A stretch of DNA of 64,000 bases, taken from assembly GCF_000204055.1 (NCBI RefSeq), contig NW_006768776.1:1549391-1613390 (forward strand), written 5' to 3'. Shown here piece by piece: positions 20,891-32,799 of the stretch. The stretch's first letter is position 1. Every line of letters starts with the position of its first letter. The position numbers and the translations under genes were made by a program. The stretch comes from Melampsora larici-populina 98AG31. Lineage: Eukaryota; Basidiomycota; Pucciniomycetes; Pucciniales; Melampsoraceae. A model generated the notes under the pieces. That model saw only the letters and a list, made by a program, of their open reading frames with translations. It ran no database searches and had not been told where the DNA came from.

Positions 20891-23207
20891 TCAAAATTAC
20901 ATAGAATCTCACAAATCAAATTGTCTACAATAGTGTACCTTTCTATCTTGACTTACACTCTCGTGTTGGTGGACGGCTACTTAACACCCTTTGTGGATTG
21001 GGCGGGGACAATTCACACTAGGATAGACTCAGCCTGGAGCAAGAAGACTTATCACTGGGGTGAAAGTATTTCATTTATAGATCAATGCAATCATTTTCTA
21101 TCCTTCGACGTTGAAAATGGATACTGGAGAGGGAGAGGACTATTGATCATGAGACCTATCTTGCTTTACTAGTGAGTGCGTGGGGGTTTTTTTACAATTG
21201 TCTTATCTTTCCAAAGAGTTTAAACAGCCCACCTATAAAGCGCTCGAATCAAAGCAATCAGGATTTGAGGAAACTCTAAACAGCGATATTTGTATCTGGA
21301 ACACCCCTGAGTGTCTTGATGGTGAGACTTTTTGGCCATGTGTGAGAGCAAAACCCCGTGGTTTCACCATACAAATGGGAAGTAAAAGTTATATGGCCCA
21401 CTTCCTGGGCCACTAACAAAATCCGAACTATATGTATACATATGCATTTTTTGCGTGGGGTGGGAGGGGCCTGAAAGTTCAAACATAGCTATTAGTATTA
21501 GTAAATTGTATGAATACTAAATGGGTATTGTAGGAAACCATTATGCCAATGTGGTTAGGATAAGTCTACTGGTAGAGCTGGATCCAATATTGAGAAAGCA
21601 GAAAGTGAGCATGATCAGATGATAATTACTGCGCTGGTCTGGTATTATGTGAGCTGATACGTAATGATTTTGTTTCTCTTTCCACTGCTCATTCCGAACC
21701 CCATCTTTCTTTCCTAAAATATTTGTTGCCTTGGAGCAATGGATTTCACTTTCCGAACGTTGAAGAACAGGTCTCCCTGATGCCCAACATGTTAACTTTT
21801 CATCTTGTCAATCTTTCTTTTTCTCTTACGTTTCATTTCGTTTTTCAAGCTTCATCTACCGTCATCGGATCTGCTCATAACGTTCTTACCTTTCTAAGCG
21901 TATCCAGAAATTTAATCAGAACTGAAGAAAAACTGAGTTGAACTTCAGAAGTCAACACACAAGGAAAGAAAGCACTCACGGAGTAGTTTATGTCATGGCA
22001 ACAAATATGATACCCAGTCAGTTTACTGTTCCAAAAGCTTGACCAATTTTGCCCGGAAAACTCGAGCAAAAAGGTTTTTTAAATTGACTGTATCAATGGT
22101 CCAATCCTCAAGATATTATTAGACATTTTGATCAACAGAAGACCAAATATCCAGGAGGTCACCCTGAAGGTCTATGTATTTATATCTTTCAGGTTTTGAT
22201 TATCATTATTTTCATAGTCAAAAATCTTTTTATAAACTTGATCACAAGCGAGAATAAATTAAAAAAACATTGTTTGCTCATCTCCAACTACTCGGTCACC
22301 TTCAGACCATTGTATTGTTGGAGCTATACGCGCGTTACATGATCCAGATGGAGGTACGTTAACTAAGTCACTCCTCAAATGGCGGGCACTTCCTTGGGAG
22401 CGTGCTCCAGAGGATGTATGCGCTTTGAGGCGTGGAAAGTCAGCAAACAGCTCTTTCAAGTTTCAAGCGTCATGATTAAGCATGATTATCACTTCAAGTC
22501 TTATTGTAGAAAACAAAAGAAGTTCCAAGAAGATGTGAATACCTAAATCTTGAAACCCTTAAACAGCCTTAAACCTTAAAACCCACTGGTCAGGCGGGTC
22601 AAGCATCAATGACCACGTATGACGACATCGAGAGTGATTCAACGAAGTCCAAACTACCATGAAATCAAAGAGGTGAAGCTGAAAGGACGCGAACTCCAAT
22701 CAATCACAGGATATCAAGCTCATCTAGCTGTAAACTCATCACGATCAAAATGCGCAAATGTACGGTAAACAAATGCCTCGACAGTGAGCATCAAATTGAC
22801 AAAAGGTTTCGTGTCTCAACAAGCGGTTTCAATTGAATTGACTTTAAAAGATAGCGCATATAACCAGGTCAAGGTAAGGACCAAGGTACTTTGGGGAGCA
22901 ATCTGGTACAAGAGTTCACTGGGTCGCGTTCGATTGACACATAAGAGAGCAAGAACAGATGAGTTAAGATAACAACAGCAAGTGAAAAGGTGCAAGTATA
23001 TAGCAAAACAGTCTCGACAAGTCATCAGTCATGAATCGAATGAGACGAGACGAGGAGAAAGAGATAGGTAGAGAAGAAGAAGAGAATAAGAAATCATTCA
23101 ATTCAAAGGTGATCGTTCAAAAAGAAAACAAAAAAGACTTGGTTCGTAAATCATTGAGCTTTAGTTTTACATGTCTTAGGATCAAATGAATCGAGTGTGC
23201 AAGGCGA
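20891..23207. other. Intergenic region between the 20363 gene and PMP3
   Basis: Several frames of 60-85 codons (20921-21172, 21180-21416, 21723-21941, 22259-22459 on the minus strand) have no recognisable motif and no splice partners that I could join. The 22259-22459 stretch is locally more GC-rich and protein-like (LFADFPRLKAHTSSGARS) and may be a gene remnant. Confidence 0.4.
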
Positions 23208-23527
23208 TCAATACTTGAGAATGATGTAAAGGGCGTGGATGATACCAGGAATGTAACCAAGGATGGTAAGAAGGATGTTGATCCCTGGTGAATGAAATCC
23301 AAGTGTTAGTACGATGAAGTGATTTTCAGAATAGATCGATCAGAAACTCAACAGAAATCAGCACCGCATCCACGTTCAAGGAAAACACCAAGAGGTGGAA
23401 GGACGATGGCCAAGAGGATCTTGCAGATATCGGACTGTATAGAGTAGCATGATTAAACGATATGAGATATGGTGACGATAGAACTATTATTATATCAAAG
23501 ATGGAGACTTACGGCTGTGAATGGCAT
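23208..23527 (-). CDS. PMP3: Plasma membrane proteolipid 3 (PMP3/UPF0057 family)
   Basis: A 57-residue two-helix membrane protein; PMP3 proteins influence plasma membrane potential and cation tolerance. Three exons: 23527-23513 (MPFTA), 23434-23353 and 23284-23208, totalling 174 nt with TGA stop. The product has DICKILLAIVLPPLGVFLER and then WINILLTILGYIPGIIHA, which is the family signature over its full length. The first donor is GTAAGT. The second reads GTTGAG, a weaker donor, but it gives an exact frame join (T/GG making tryptophan). Full length and apparently intact. Confidence 0.95.
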
Positions 23528-26500
23528 GATGGGTGGATGTGTGATTGAGATTGGTTTGATTGGTGATTGATGTGTTTTAGGATGGATGTTGGATGAATTG
23601 AGTTCTGTGAATCAAATTTACAGTGGGATGTTGGAGAGAAAGGAATTAGAAATAAAGCAAGGGGGCGGTCTTTATATATTGGAAGTTAAGTCTGAGTGGA
23701 TTAAACTTGATTGTTAGGTTTTGTATTTGACTACTCTGACTCAAGTGAAATTGTAAGTTGAAGCTTAAAATCGAAGCTGAGTTTCAAGTGATTAATGAAT
23801 TGGTCATCTTGTTTTGGATCTCTTCTCTTTCAGAATCTATGGTCCTGTGACGAAACTGTGCGTAGTGGCTGTGCTATCCTATTCAAAGGGGTCCAATACC
23901 CAAGCCAAGGGTCAAGATCAAATGAAGGGATGACTTTCTGCCAAAGAGAGATGACGTAATAGCCATCATATTTCGGGGCTGTGAGACTTTGTGTCAGGAG
24001 TCACGATCTGTTACATCCAGCCGTATGTTCACCGGAGTGACTGCGAGCGCGCTCGCGATGCGTGACATCGAGCAACTCGAGTCTCAAAGCTGAAGCTCAG
24101 AGGCATATTCTTGCCTGCAAGTATCTGGAAAGATGCTCCAAAGAATTACAAGATTGTATGTCAAATCTTGACTCGTGAGCTGATCTTTGTTTCTTTTTGA
24201 GCTCACCGATGAGTCAGCATTACTATGAGCTTGAGACGGCTAGCGAAGAACTTCAATGACGCAGTTAATGTGATCATCAGTCTCGTCATCACAACTCTTC
24301 ATTGTCCCTTCATACTGTTTAAAAGGGGTTCATGACATAGCGTGTATCCCCTTTTTCGAGTGAGTCTGATTGATCCCGTCATACTTGATTGCCAAGGCTG
24401 AAAGGGATAAATCCATGTAGTAATTTCCTTCCAGCCAACAGTTACTCTTCGTTACCTAGGCCCCGTATGATTGGTCATGGATGACGATTTCTTGCTCATC
24501 ATATCGTGTACCAAAAGAGATGAACAAAAACGCGTCTATTCATTAGACATCAGCTATATTTTCTTGGGGTTGAACCCAGGTAGGTCGATGTTTTCATCGC
24601 ACGTCATATTGCTGATTCTTCTAAGCTTTTTGTATACACAAACACATAATTACTCTTGTTGAAAGAAGGCCAATGGTAGAGCTTTTGGACATCCGCTTCT
24701 TCAGAATTGCTACATGAGTCGACCAATCCATAGATCAGCAAATGTAGACTAGTTTCTGAAAAAGATGAAACAAATGCCCTCTTCTTGAATTTGCGAGCAA
24801 TCATGTAAGTGAGCAAGCTATTGTGGATATCAGGAGATATCCTCGATGATAGGAATTTAGTTTTTCCATTCGGAAATCATGCTAACAATTGGGTATTGAA
24901 AATAATCTCAACAAACCCTGCAACTGATGTGACACATGGGGGAGGCATCAAACGTCCCAATAGAACCGCCGAGCCAAACCGAGTTGCTTGACAAATGTGA
25001 TGAGCTCGCCGGCGTCGTTGCGGGGTGTCGGGTTAAGCTGAACTGAGCTCAGACACATTCAAAGTGCCGGGTGGTCAGTAATGCAGTTTTCCACGTGTCT
25101 TTATATCGCGTCATGTTGTGTTTTTTCGTCACCCGCTCTCCCAAATGTTGAACTTTCTTTTTTTAACTTCACCACATGCATAGCTGGCGGTTAAAATGCA
25201 TTTTGGGCACAAGTATTGACCTGAGTCAGCTTCCTAGACTGGTGCTGAAAAGGTGGTAAATTAGGGCTTGACCACGTACTGGGTGGTACAAGAGGCAAAA
25301 GTACTGTGGCAATCCCAAATTGATTGCTCATGCATATGCCGTCATATGCTTGAATTCATAAGCGTGTCATGGCACTTGAAGACTTGCTACCGCACACAAA
25401 GTTGTCTGTAACATTCACTGAAAATTATTTTGGGCCCACAATTTCACGTACGGGAGTCTCTCGTATGCAAAGAAGACTTGAAGCGCAATCAATTTTGAGA
25501 CAATTGAAGAATGTGGCCCTTCTCCTTTAACTCCTTGAAGAGAAAACAAAACATCTTTGACATAAACACACTACCATGTAGTTACTAACTGTGATACGGC
25601 AAAGATAACAGCTTTGATCATGAGGCTATTCTCACTACTGTCAGAAATCCAGAGATACCCTGGTATCAGTGTCACTGGTGGTGTATGTGAGCCAATGATG
25701 AATCCTCCAAGAGAAATACCAATGCTTGTTTTCCATGAAGAATATCTATGCTATGAACACATCAACTCATTGAACAACACAAGATAAAATTCAGGCAAAT
25801 TTCTGAGGCCCGTGAGCGCGACTTCAATGACACCTCGTGATAGGAAATCTAATGTCACCACATTCCTCGTGGTCAAACATGTTCTGCTTCACAATGCACT
25901 CATTGGTCAAGTGTCATGGCATCTTGCAAAAACAAGCAAATCGGGCGCACATACATGAACGTTGGTCTAATGACACCGCACTGTCCTTTAATAAGGTCTC
26001 AACACCTCGCCGGGAAGGCTGGATGTCTCACTTTTCAGGGGCAGGAATGATATCCCAGTCATTTAACAAATCTTTTCCGAATTCTTTAAATAATTTGGGT
26101 CCTGTTGAGGATAACTTCCACGATCCCGGAGAAGCATTTGATCACACCTCCATTAGCTCAGTCCAAAGCTTCACATCAAGGAACCTCGCCGACCATTAAT
26201 GATGAGTTAACAGGATTTATCCAGCAAGACTTCAAGGATGGTGTAGAAGATTGATCAAACTTCATTTTGAATTTCTTATGCCAATGATGCTAAGCTTTTG
26301 ACCTCCGAATTTCCAGGCGCTAGTTACCTATAAAATGCTGCCTTTTGTGAACTTTCTTCTTCTCCAACTCATCTTCCAAATCTTACACACAAACACCACC
26401 GATTCAACCTTTTCTTGATATCACCTTTTCTCTTGAACCGCACACTTCTTTATCTTTAAGTTTGGCTTAGTAGATTTGATTTAGATTATTGTATTCTTTG

Positions 26501-26577
26501 CGTACCACCTCTATCTAAATCGCTACACAGATACCATAACATTTCTTGATAAATACCTCCAGACCAACTCAAACACC
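23528..26577. other. Three-kilobase intergenic region
   Basis: Upstream of PMP3 and of the 26578 gene, which are divergent. It contains a short perfect palindrome GCGAGCGCGCTCGC near 24046. A membrane-protein-like stretch lies on the minus strand near 25740-25560 (SLGGFIIGSHTPPVTLIPGY), which I could not join into a gene. The 120-codon frame at 25837-26199 has no motif. From about 26330 to 26577 the sequence is pyrimidine-rich and likely promoter/5' UTR. Confidence 0.4.
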
Positions 26578-27931
26578 ATGTCTTCATCTTCCACCACCGA
26601 CAAGGTTTTGAGTCACACGTTTGGCCTCTCATCGCCATTTACTTCTCCAGTGAATATCTCTAGTCGATTATCTCTTCTTCTTCTTCATATATTTAATGTT
26701 TGTTCATGTTTTATTTATAGGCTCCACGTGGCCAAGACACTTCCTCAAGAAAGGTAATTCTTCAGACTACATCAATGACTGATTTCTGAGATACTTACTC
26801 GAAGTGATTTAATCTAACATCAGCAGAATCATAGTGAATATTGCTTGGATGAGCCTAGTTTGTCTGTCACCAAAGCGGTGAATAATTTGGCTGGCCTACA
26901 ATCTCCGTTTTCTTCTCCTGTAAGCTGTTTCCATATTCTTCCCCATGAGAGTATCTTCTTACATTGTGTTTTGCTCTATTTCTTATCAGGTATCAACAAG
27001 AGCAGGCAAGGTGAACGGATCCTCTCGACGCTTGGTATGTTTACATCTTGATTATTGTACGATCCAATCATTGATATGTTCATTAACCTTAATTTTTATT
27101 GCAACATAGGTGGAGCTCTCATCAGAGTTCACTCTGGCATACTCAACTCCAGTTCGGTACCACCTACCTACTCGGATGCGTACCAAACCGGAGATCTCAT
27201 GCTTTGAGTCTGACGATGAGGATCACAAGGATCACACGAGTGTTAAGAAAGTGAGAAAACATCTTTTTAGATCATCATCAAGTCTTGTCCTATTTTTTAA
27301 TCTTTGGCTTTTTTACCTTAACTTAGGCATTAACACTGGCAAGTGATGCACTGGCATGGTGCACAAGGAAACGTGCCAATTCCTCGATCACACTCAAGGT
27401 ATGTTAATCTGTGTGTTTGATTAGGCTCGCTTCCGTCTCTAACAAAGTTCTTTACAAAACTAGGCATTCAAACACACCGATAACAAGGTGCAAGGTCATG
27501 AGGTGCCTGACACTACCCAGATCAAGGTGAGCGAGTTCCAAAACTTATTCCTTACGGGTTTTATCTGATCTTCGATGATTTCATCAACACCATTGAATCG
27601 ATAGACTCGGACGGTCATTGCGGATCAGCAGCACAAAGTTCAATGGTCTGGAAGTACATTGAACTCTGTCACGGAAGCCCACACATCTTTGGTCCCGATG
27701 TGTAGGCTGACAAGAAAGTCAAGGACTTTCAAGAGATCTGGACAAGCCGTGGACTTTGGGTCTGGGGACAAAGAGGCGAAGATGGCACAAGGAGCCTCGA
27801 CCTCAAAATGGATTGAGTGGTATGGATCCGATCCATTTGAGATTGAAGAGGTCTCAAGGCTCAGCAAATTGAGGCCACCAGGCCCGCCGCCTAACTGCCC
27901 GCTCCCCCCGCTGCCTACCGAAGTTTCCTAG
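26578..27931 (+). CDS. Eight-exon gene of unknown function with all introns in phase 0
   Basis: Exons: 26578-26649, 26721-26753, 26824-26919, 26990-27034, 27110-27250, 27327-27398, 27464-27526 and 27605-27931, giving 282 residues. Each exon length is a multiple of three and each intron has a clean GT-AG pair. The acceptor of exon 3 is CAGCAG, so one glutamine may be optional. Exon 1 ends GLSSPFTSP and exon 3 ends GLQSPFSSP, an internal duplication. Exon 5 has an acidic patch (ESDDEDHKDH). Exon 8 ends in a proline-rich tail and shares its last part with a repeat (see 18864). No known domain, signal peptide or membrane helix is visible. Function unknown; likely lineage-specific. Confidence 0.65.
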
Positions 27932-28003
27932 GACAGGAAGCGGAAGTTTTGGTAATCGGGTCTCCTTCCATTGAGCCAATCTTTGGGTCCGGTGTGATAT
28001 TTT
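27812..28003 (+). repeat. Repeat unit overlapping the 3' end of the eight-exon gene
   Basis: About 190 bp, matching 18864-19052 in inverted orientation. It covers the last roughly 40 codons, the TAG stop and about 70 bp beyond, so the end of the protein coincides with the repeat. Confidence 0.7.
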
Positions 28004-29136
28004 TCATTCTTCATACATTGTTTCTTCAAAGTTTTTCTTATTTTTTATTATCAGTTGGATGTTTGTGTTTGTACAGTTTATGTAAGATTAGTTAATGTTC
28101 AATCAATTCTTGAGACTCAGACATTTTTGAAGATCACTTCCATTGCAGTTGATACAACTGAAGAGTTTTTACTAAGTTTAGAAGCGTTGTATTTTTTTGT
28201 AATGTCAAAGCCAGCATGTTTGGGTGGCTGAAATTGGCCAGCACTCATCCTTTACCACTTGTGCTCTCAAACGTGTATCTCTATTTTGTCATTTGCTGGA
28301 ACATGCAAGACATCTACAATAACAGACTTGCTGAGTCCTAGTTGGATTTTTCAGACTGTCGTGCAAATCTCATGTGGGAATAAGACTTCTATCATAGTGT
28401 CTCTCAATTCATCTCCGAGCTCAATGAAGTTGAGAGCATCTAGAAACTCTGGCTTTGTCTATAACTTTTAAAAGATCTCTCAAGACCAATGCATCTGGTC
28501 ATGATTTACCAGAATCTGATAGGAGACTCGACGAGGCAGAAATAACCGCATCATACTTCTCGTCCTATACATGCTGCCTTCAGAACCCCTGAAATCTGTC
28601 GACGTGCGCAGCTGGGAATGCGAAGTAAAACAGATATCTGAACAACTCCCACTGGGGCCATAAAACCCAACCAATGAAGAATGCCAAAGGAACTTCATAC
28701 ATATCTTCATTCCACTTACTGCAATTTGCTCAGCTCTTTATGAACTGCCACAATTCTATCACTCGTATATATCTCGCTATGAATTATATTGACATCTTTC
28801 CTTTTCATATGATGTCATCCATAATTAACTCTTAATTTGCTCTTTGCATATATCCAGCGAACTTTTCAAGGCTCCAGCGATACGGTGACGACAATAGCGT
28901 TGTATGCGAAGGTACAAAATTGACGGCTAGAAGGGTTAGGTTTCAGCTCGAGGTTTTGACCCCTGCATTATCCGATCCTCCTCGTCCAGCCGTGTTTTAA
29001 CTTTTGCATGAGCGGTTTCTAGATTTCAATCGAGTGACAGGTGTCGGTAGTGCATTAATCGCTCAAGCTTCGATTACCAGTTAGCAATAACCACTCAATC
29101 TCATCATCAAACAATCAACTCGTCAAACTTCTCAAG
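28004..29136. other. Intergenic, promoter side of COX4
   Basis: No gene recognised. The short frames at 28259-28471 and 28480-28710 have no motif. The last 100 bp carry the CA-rich leader preceding the COX4 ATG. Confidence 0.45.
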
Positions 29137-29958
29137 ATGTCATTCTCAAAACTCATCTCAAGACAATCTACTCGACTCTTAACCAAATCAATCACTTCTT
29201 CTAAACCTACTCAACTCGGGGCTCGTTCTAGACTCTTTACTTCTTCATCTATCCAATCCGGAGCCGATCATCACGGTTAGCCTGCTAGGCCTTGACACCA
29301 TCGATACCTATGTGGCTGACTCTCTTATCCGCTCTCTCCCGAAAAAAACTAGATGATCACCATGACGCACGCCCTCCGATCATCCAAGGTGTTGGTGCCA
29401 AGCCTGGTACCGTGCCTACCGATCTCGAACAGGCCACTGGTATCGAACGTTATGAGATCTTAGCTCGAATGGAAGGTCTTGAACCCTTTGACAACAAACC
29501 TCTAGCTGTACCTCACATGGGTACACTTGCTGACCCAGTCAAAGTGTTTTCACTTGTGAGTCACGTTCATAAGTTTCATTCTGGTTTTATCTTCTTGAAC
29601 GACTTATTGAAATATTTACTCAAATGTATTTGTATTCAGGAAAGAACTAGAATTGTAGGTTGTACTGGATTCCCAGTTGACTCTCATGATACAATTTACA
29701 TGAAAGTCTCAGACTCTAGACCTCGTCGGTGTGGTGAATGTGGCTGTGGTATGTTTTCCTCTTCCTCTACAATGATCGAAAACCCTTTCGACTCACGTTG
29801 TTTTCTTTTGATTTGTAGCATACGTCATTGATTATCACGGTGAACCAGATGCTCCAAAGCCTAAACTCTCCGTTCTTCATGAACATCCAGGAGAGAAACC
29901 AAGATTGAAATGGGGTTGGGGTGATATGACCACTCATACTGGTGGTAATCAACGTTAA
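29137..29958 (+). CDS. COX4: Cytochrome c oxidase subunit IV (COX4; mammalian Vb/COX5B)
   Basis: A nuclear-encoded, zinc-binding subunit of mitochondrial complex IV. Exons 29137-29275, 29353-29555, 29640-29748 and 29819-29958 join in frame to 591 nt (196 residues). The N-terminus (MSFSKLISRQSTRLLTKS) is an amphipathic basic presequence for mitochondrial import. The body has GAKPGTVPTDLEQATGIERYE, then GCTGFPVDSHDTIYMKV, and the zinc site with RRCGECGCAYVIDYHGEP, including the CxxC pair; a further cysteine lies in GCTG. The C-terminus is extended by about 35 residues beyond the zinc site. Donors GTTAGC, GTGAGT and GTATGT. Intact. Confidence 0.95.
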
Positions 29959-30211
29959 ATCTGAACATCAAGACTTTCTCTTTAATTGTTTGTCTTTTTG
30001 TTTCTTTTAACTCATTCACTACCATATATTTCTCAGAGTATCAAAATTTCAATTCAAAAGAGTTATTGATCTGCCTTGATCTTTGGCAAGATCTGCTTTC
30101 ATGATCAGTGGGAAATGCGCCAGCTGCCTTTATCCCTTATATAATTATGTCGTGAAATTGCCTATGATGGAGATTATTGTGTGGTGACAGGATAAGTGAG
30201 CTTGTCAATTG
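29959..30211. other. COX4 downstream flank
   Basis: T-rich 3' flank; nothing else recognised. Confidence 0.4.
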
Positions 30212-30366
30212 CGGGATACAAAGTAGAATCCGGGCACGTGCCCGGAATTATTTTGGCAGTAAATTTTGATTTTCTGGGCAAAAGTACCGGCCCAGAATTT
30301 GAATTTACCGCCAAAAAAAACTGGGCACGAAGCCGGGCACGTGCCCGGCTTCTACTTTGTATCCCG
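30212..30366. mobile_element. 155-bp foldback MITE, palindromic over its whole length
   Basis: The ends are CGGGATACAAAGTAGAA and its exact inverse. Each is followed by CCGGGCACGTGCCCGG, itself a palindrome. The inner arms (GTAAATTTTGATTTTCTGGGC and the partly matching inverse) also pair, leaving a loop of about ten bases. It is too short to code. No convincing target duplication seen. Confidence 0.75.
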
Positions 30367-30803
30367 TAAATGTCACTGTTACATCTGTTTTACAAACCTA
30401 TGACTCAACACATTCTACTGCTCCAAAATGGGTGGGAAGCCATCTGTTGAAACTCTCACTAAAAGCTGACTTGATCCTAAAGAGTTGTAATCAGTGGTGC
30501 TGAGAGCATCCACAGCCGTGTGGTGTAAACCATGTTGTACGGAAATTTAGGGCAAAATCATCCACAGCCAATGCCCTAAATTTTTACGTAGCTAAGGGAA
30601 TTCCCTCTGTGCAAGCCAAAATAGGCCAAATATGTTTTTTTTTGTTTTTAAGCATTGCTTTAAGTGCCTCCTGAGCTAAAGGCTATCAGGCACTAAAACT
30701 ACTTGTGCTCCACCCCAGTAAAAACCCCTGTGGGGAAAAGGTCATGTGCTGGCTGTTTAAAGTATTACAAGTGTTTTGTTTGGTACATATGGTGGTGCTA
30801 AAG

Positions 30804-32780
30804 CAACCCTGGGCCAGCAACGCAGCTGTTGCGCGCTGCGCTGCTGGTGCGTTGCGGAATTTACACGCCGCAATGTCGCACAACTTTTATATAAGTGTTG
30901 CGGGCCACCCCGACACGCAACAAAGCCCTTGGGACAACGCTCGGACCTCAGCGTGGTGAAAACGGGAAACGGCACGTTACGGCACGGTCTAGACCGTAAC
31001 GTGTTGGCCCGTTGCACAGTACGGTACCACCGTACCGTAACCACCTGTAGGGAAAAGTGGTGACGGTACACATAACAATCACACTGTTAATTCACAGCGG
31101 TGACCGTACCGAAACCCGTAGTCATTACGGTTGACTACGGGGTTTTCCCCAAGCGGAGCCAAACCCTCAAGCCCATGCGTCGAGGAGTTCTACAACGTAC
31201 TCCATGGCCCCCGATTTCAACGCAAGGGACCTAAAAGTCCTGATTCGATCATCGCTTCCCTGCATTGTTTACGCAGGTCATGGTCAGCTAATCATCTGGT
31301 GGTAAGTCCGACCTTTCTCTTTCCTCCGCATCGGGAAGAAACTTGAAACATTCAAGGAGGCCTCCACGTTCCCTAGTATCAACCAAGCACTTGAAGAGAT
31401 GCTCTCCTGGCTAAAGAAATACCAGGACGAGGCTTTAGACACCGAAATTATCCTCATCGCCACAATTCTTAACCCTCGCAGACAATTGAAGTTCATCCAG
31501 GACTTTTATCCAAATGCGGTCGATTCGGCAAAGGACGCTGTGCATGAGGTTTTTGGAGATTGGGTGTGTGACTGGAAAGCCAAAGTGGCCGAAGATACGA
31601 TAATTATCAAAACAACAGTCCCTACTGTGATTGATGAATTTGACATGTTTGCCGCTGGGTCTGATCATATTGCACCAACATCTCAATATGAACATGAGCT
31701 GGTGGATTATTTGTCAGGGAAGTTTGGCATTTTGCCTGATGAAAAACCTTTGGACTGGTGGAGAGTAAGTCTCTTTCTTTGATTGGACACTTGAGTCTGA
31801 GAGTGATAAGCTAAACTTACTATGTAACTGCCTCAGAAACACAAGAAGTCCTTTCCTGTGCTGGCTTCGATGGCACGGGACTACCTGTCCATTTCGGCAA
31901 CTACTTGTTGCGTTGAGCGCTCCTTCTCCTCGGCGGCAGATGTCGCTGCACCGGGTCAAGGTTCCATCCTTCCAAACACTATCACTTGGAAGGTGGGATG
32001 TAGAGAGTGGATTAAGTCCGGTGTCGTACCCACGGATAAGTTTCAAGATGCGGTTAAGTACCTTAAAGAACACGAGGCTCAGCTGAAGGAGAAGGTCAAG
32101 AAGTAATTGATCGTTTCATATTTTTGTTTGTCATTTTCTGTTTACAATTGTTAAGAACAACTTTAACAAATTTTTTTTGCTTGTCTCTCTATCGCGTCTT
32201 TTTCTCTCTACTCTTGTTCATCTACTTCTTGTCTCTCGTTTATCTATTTCTTGTCTCTTGTTTAAATTCCATTATAACTATATGTGAAATTTTAACTTCT
32301 TGTACATTTTTTTAAAAAATTCCACCGTTATGACCGTTATTTGAGCCAAAAATCGCAGTTGCGGTACGGCGCGTTACGATGAGACCGTACCAAAGTGGAC
32401 TTCTGAATACGGTGGTCTGCACTTAACGGTACGGCGCGGTAGGCACTTACAACGGTCTACCGTAGCGTTATGGAACTTCCACCACGCTACAGTAGATTAT
32501 GTTGAGGTCCGAGCGTTGCTTGGGATCAGAAATTTTTTCCAACCACAACATCACTCTTTGTGTTGCGGTCCACAAAAGCGTTGGTTTTTATGGGTTTTTG
32601 GCGCTGTTGCGTGTGTTGCGTTGCGCGACGGGTGAGCCGGCGCGCAACTTGGCTTACCTATCCTGTGTTGCGGTGCTAGGCGCAACGTAACACAGGTTGC
32701 GGCATGTATGCTGCGTGTTGCGGAGAAACGCAGCCGGAAATGCCTTTGTTGCGCCGCGCTGCGTTGCTGGCACAGGGTTG
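30804..32780 (+). mobile_element. 2.0-kb hAT element remnant in the LINE 3' UTR
   Basis: The ends CAACCCTGGGCCAGCAACGCAG (left) and its near inverse (right) are flanked by a 7-bp direct repeat GCTAAAG (30797-30803 and 32781-32787). Subterminal regions are packed with CGCAAC/GTTGCG motifs, and further inside with ACCGTACCG-type motifs, as in hAT elements. A second inverted pair (around 30949 AGCGTGGTG and 32481 CACCACGCT) may mark a further nested element. The transposase is 5'-deleted. Confidence 0.7.
31190..32106 (+). pseudogene. hAT transposase C-terminal remnant
   Basis: Coding-like from about 31190. A clear segment at 31399-31764 (ATILNPRRQLKFIQDFYP, ending LDWWR) splices by GTAAGT near 31765 to an exon at about 31837-32106. 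That exon carries the hAT dimerisation motif (FPVLASMARDYLSI, CVERSFSSAADV) and ends in a lysine-rich tail. The N-terminal BED finger and the first catalytic aspartate region are missing, so the protein cannot be active. Confidence 0.75.
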
Positions 32781-32799
32781 GCTAAAGGATGTGGTTTTT

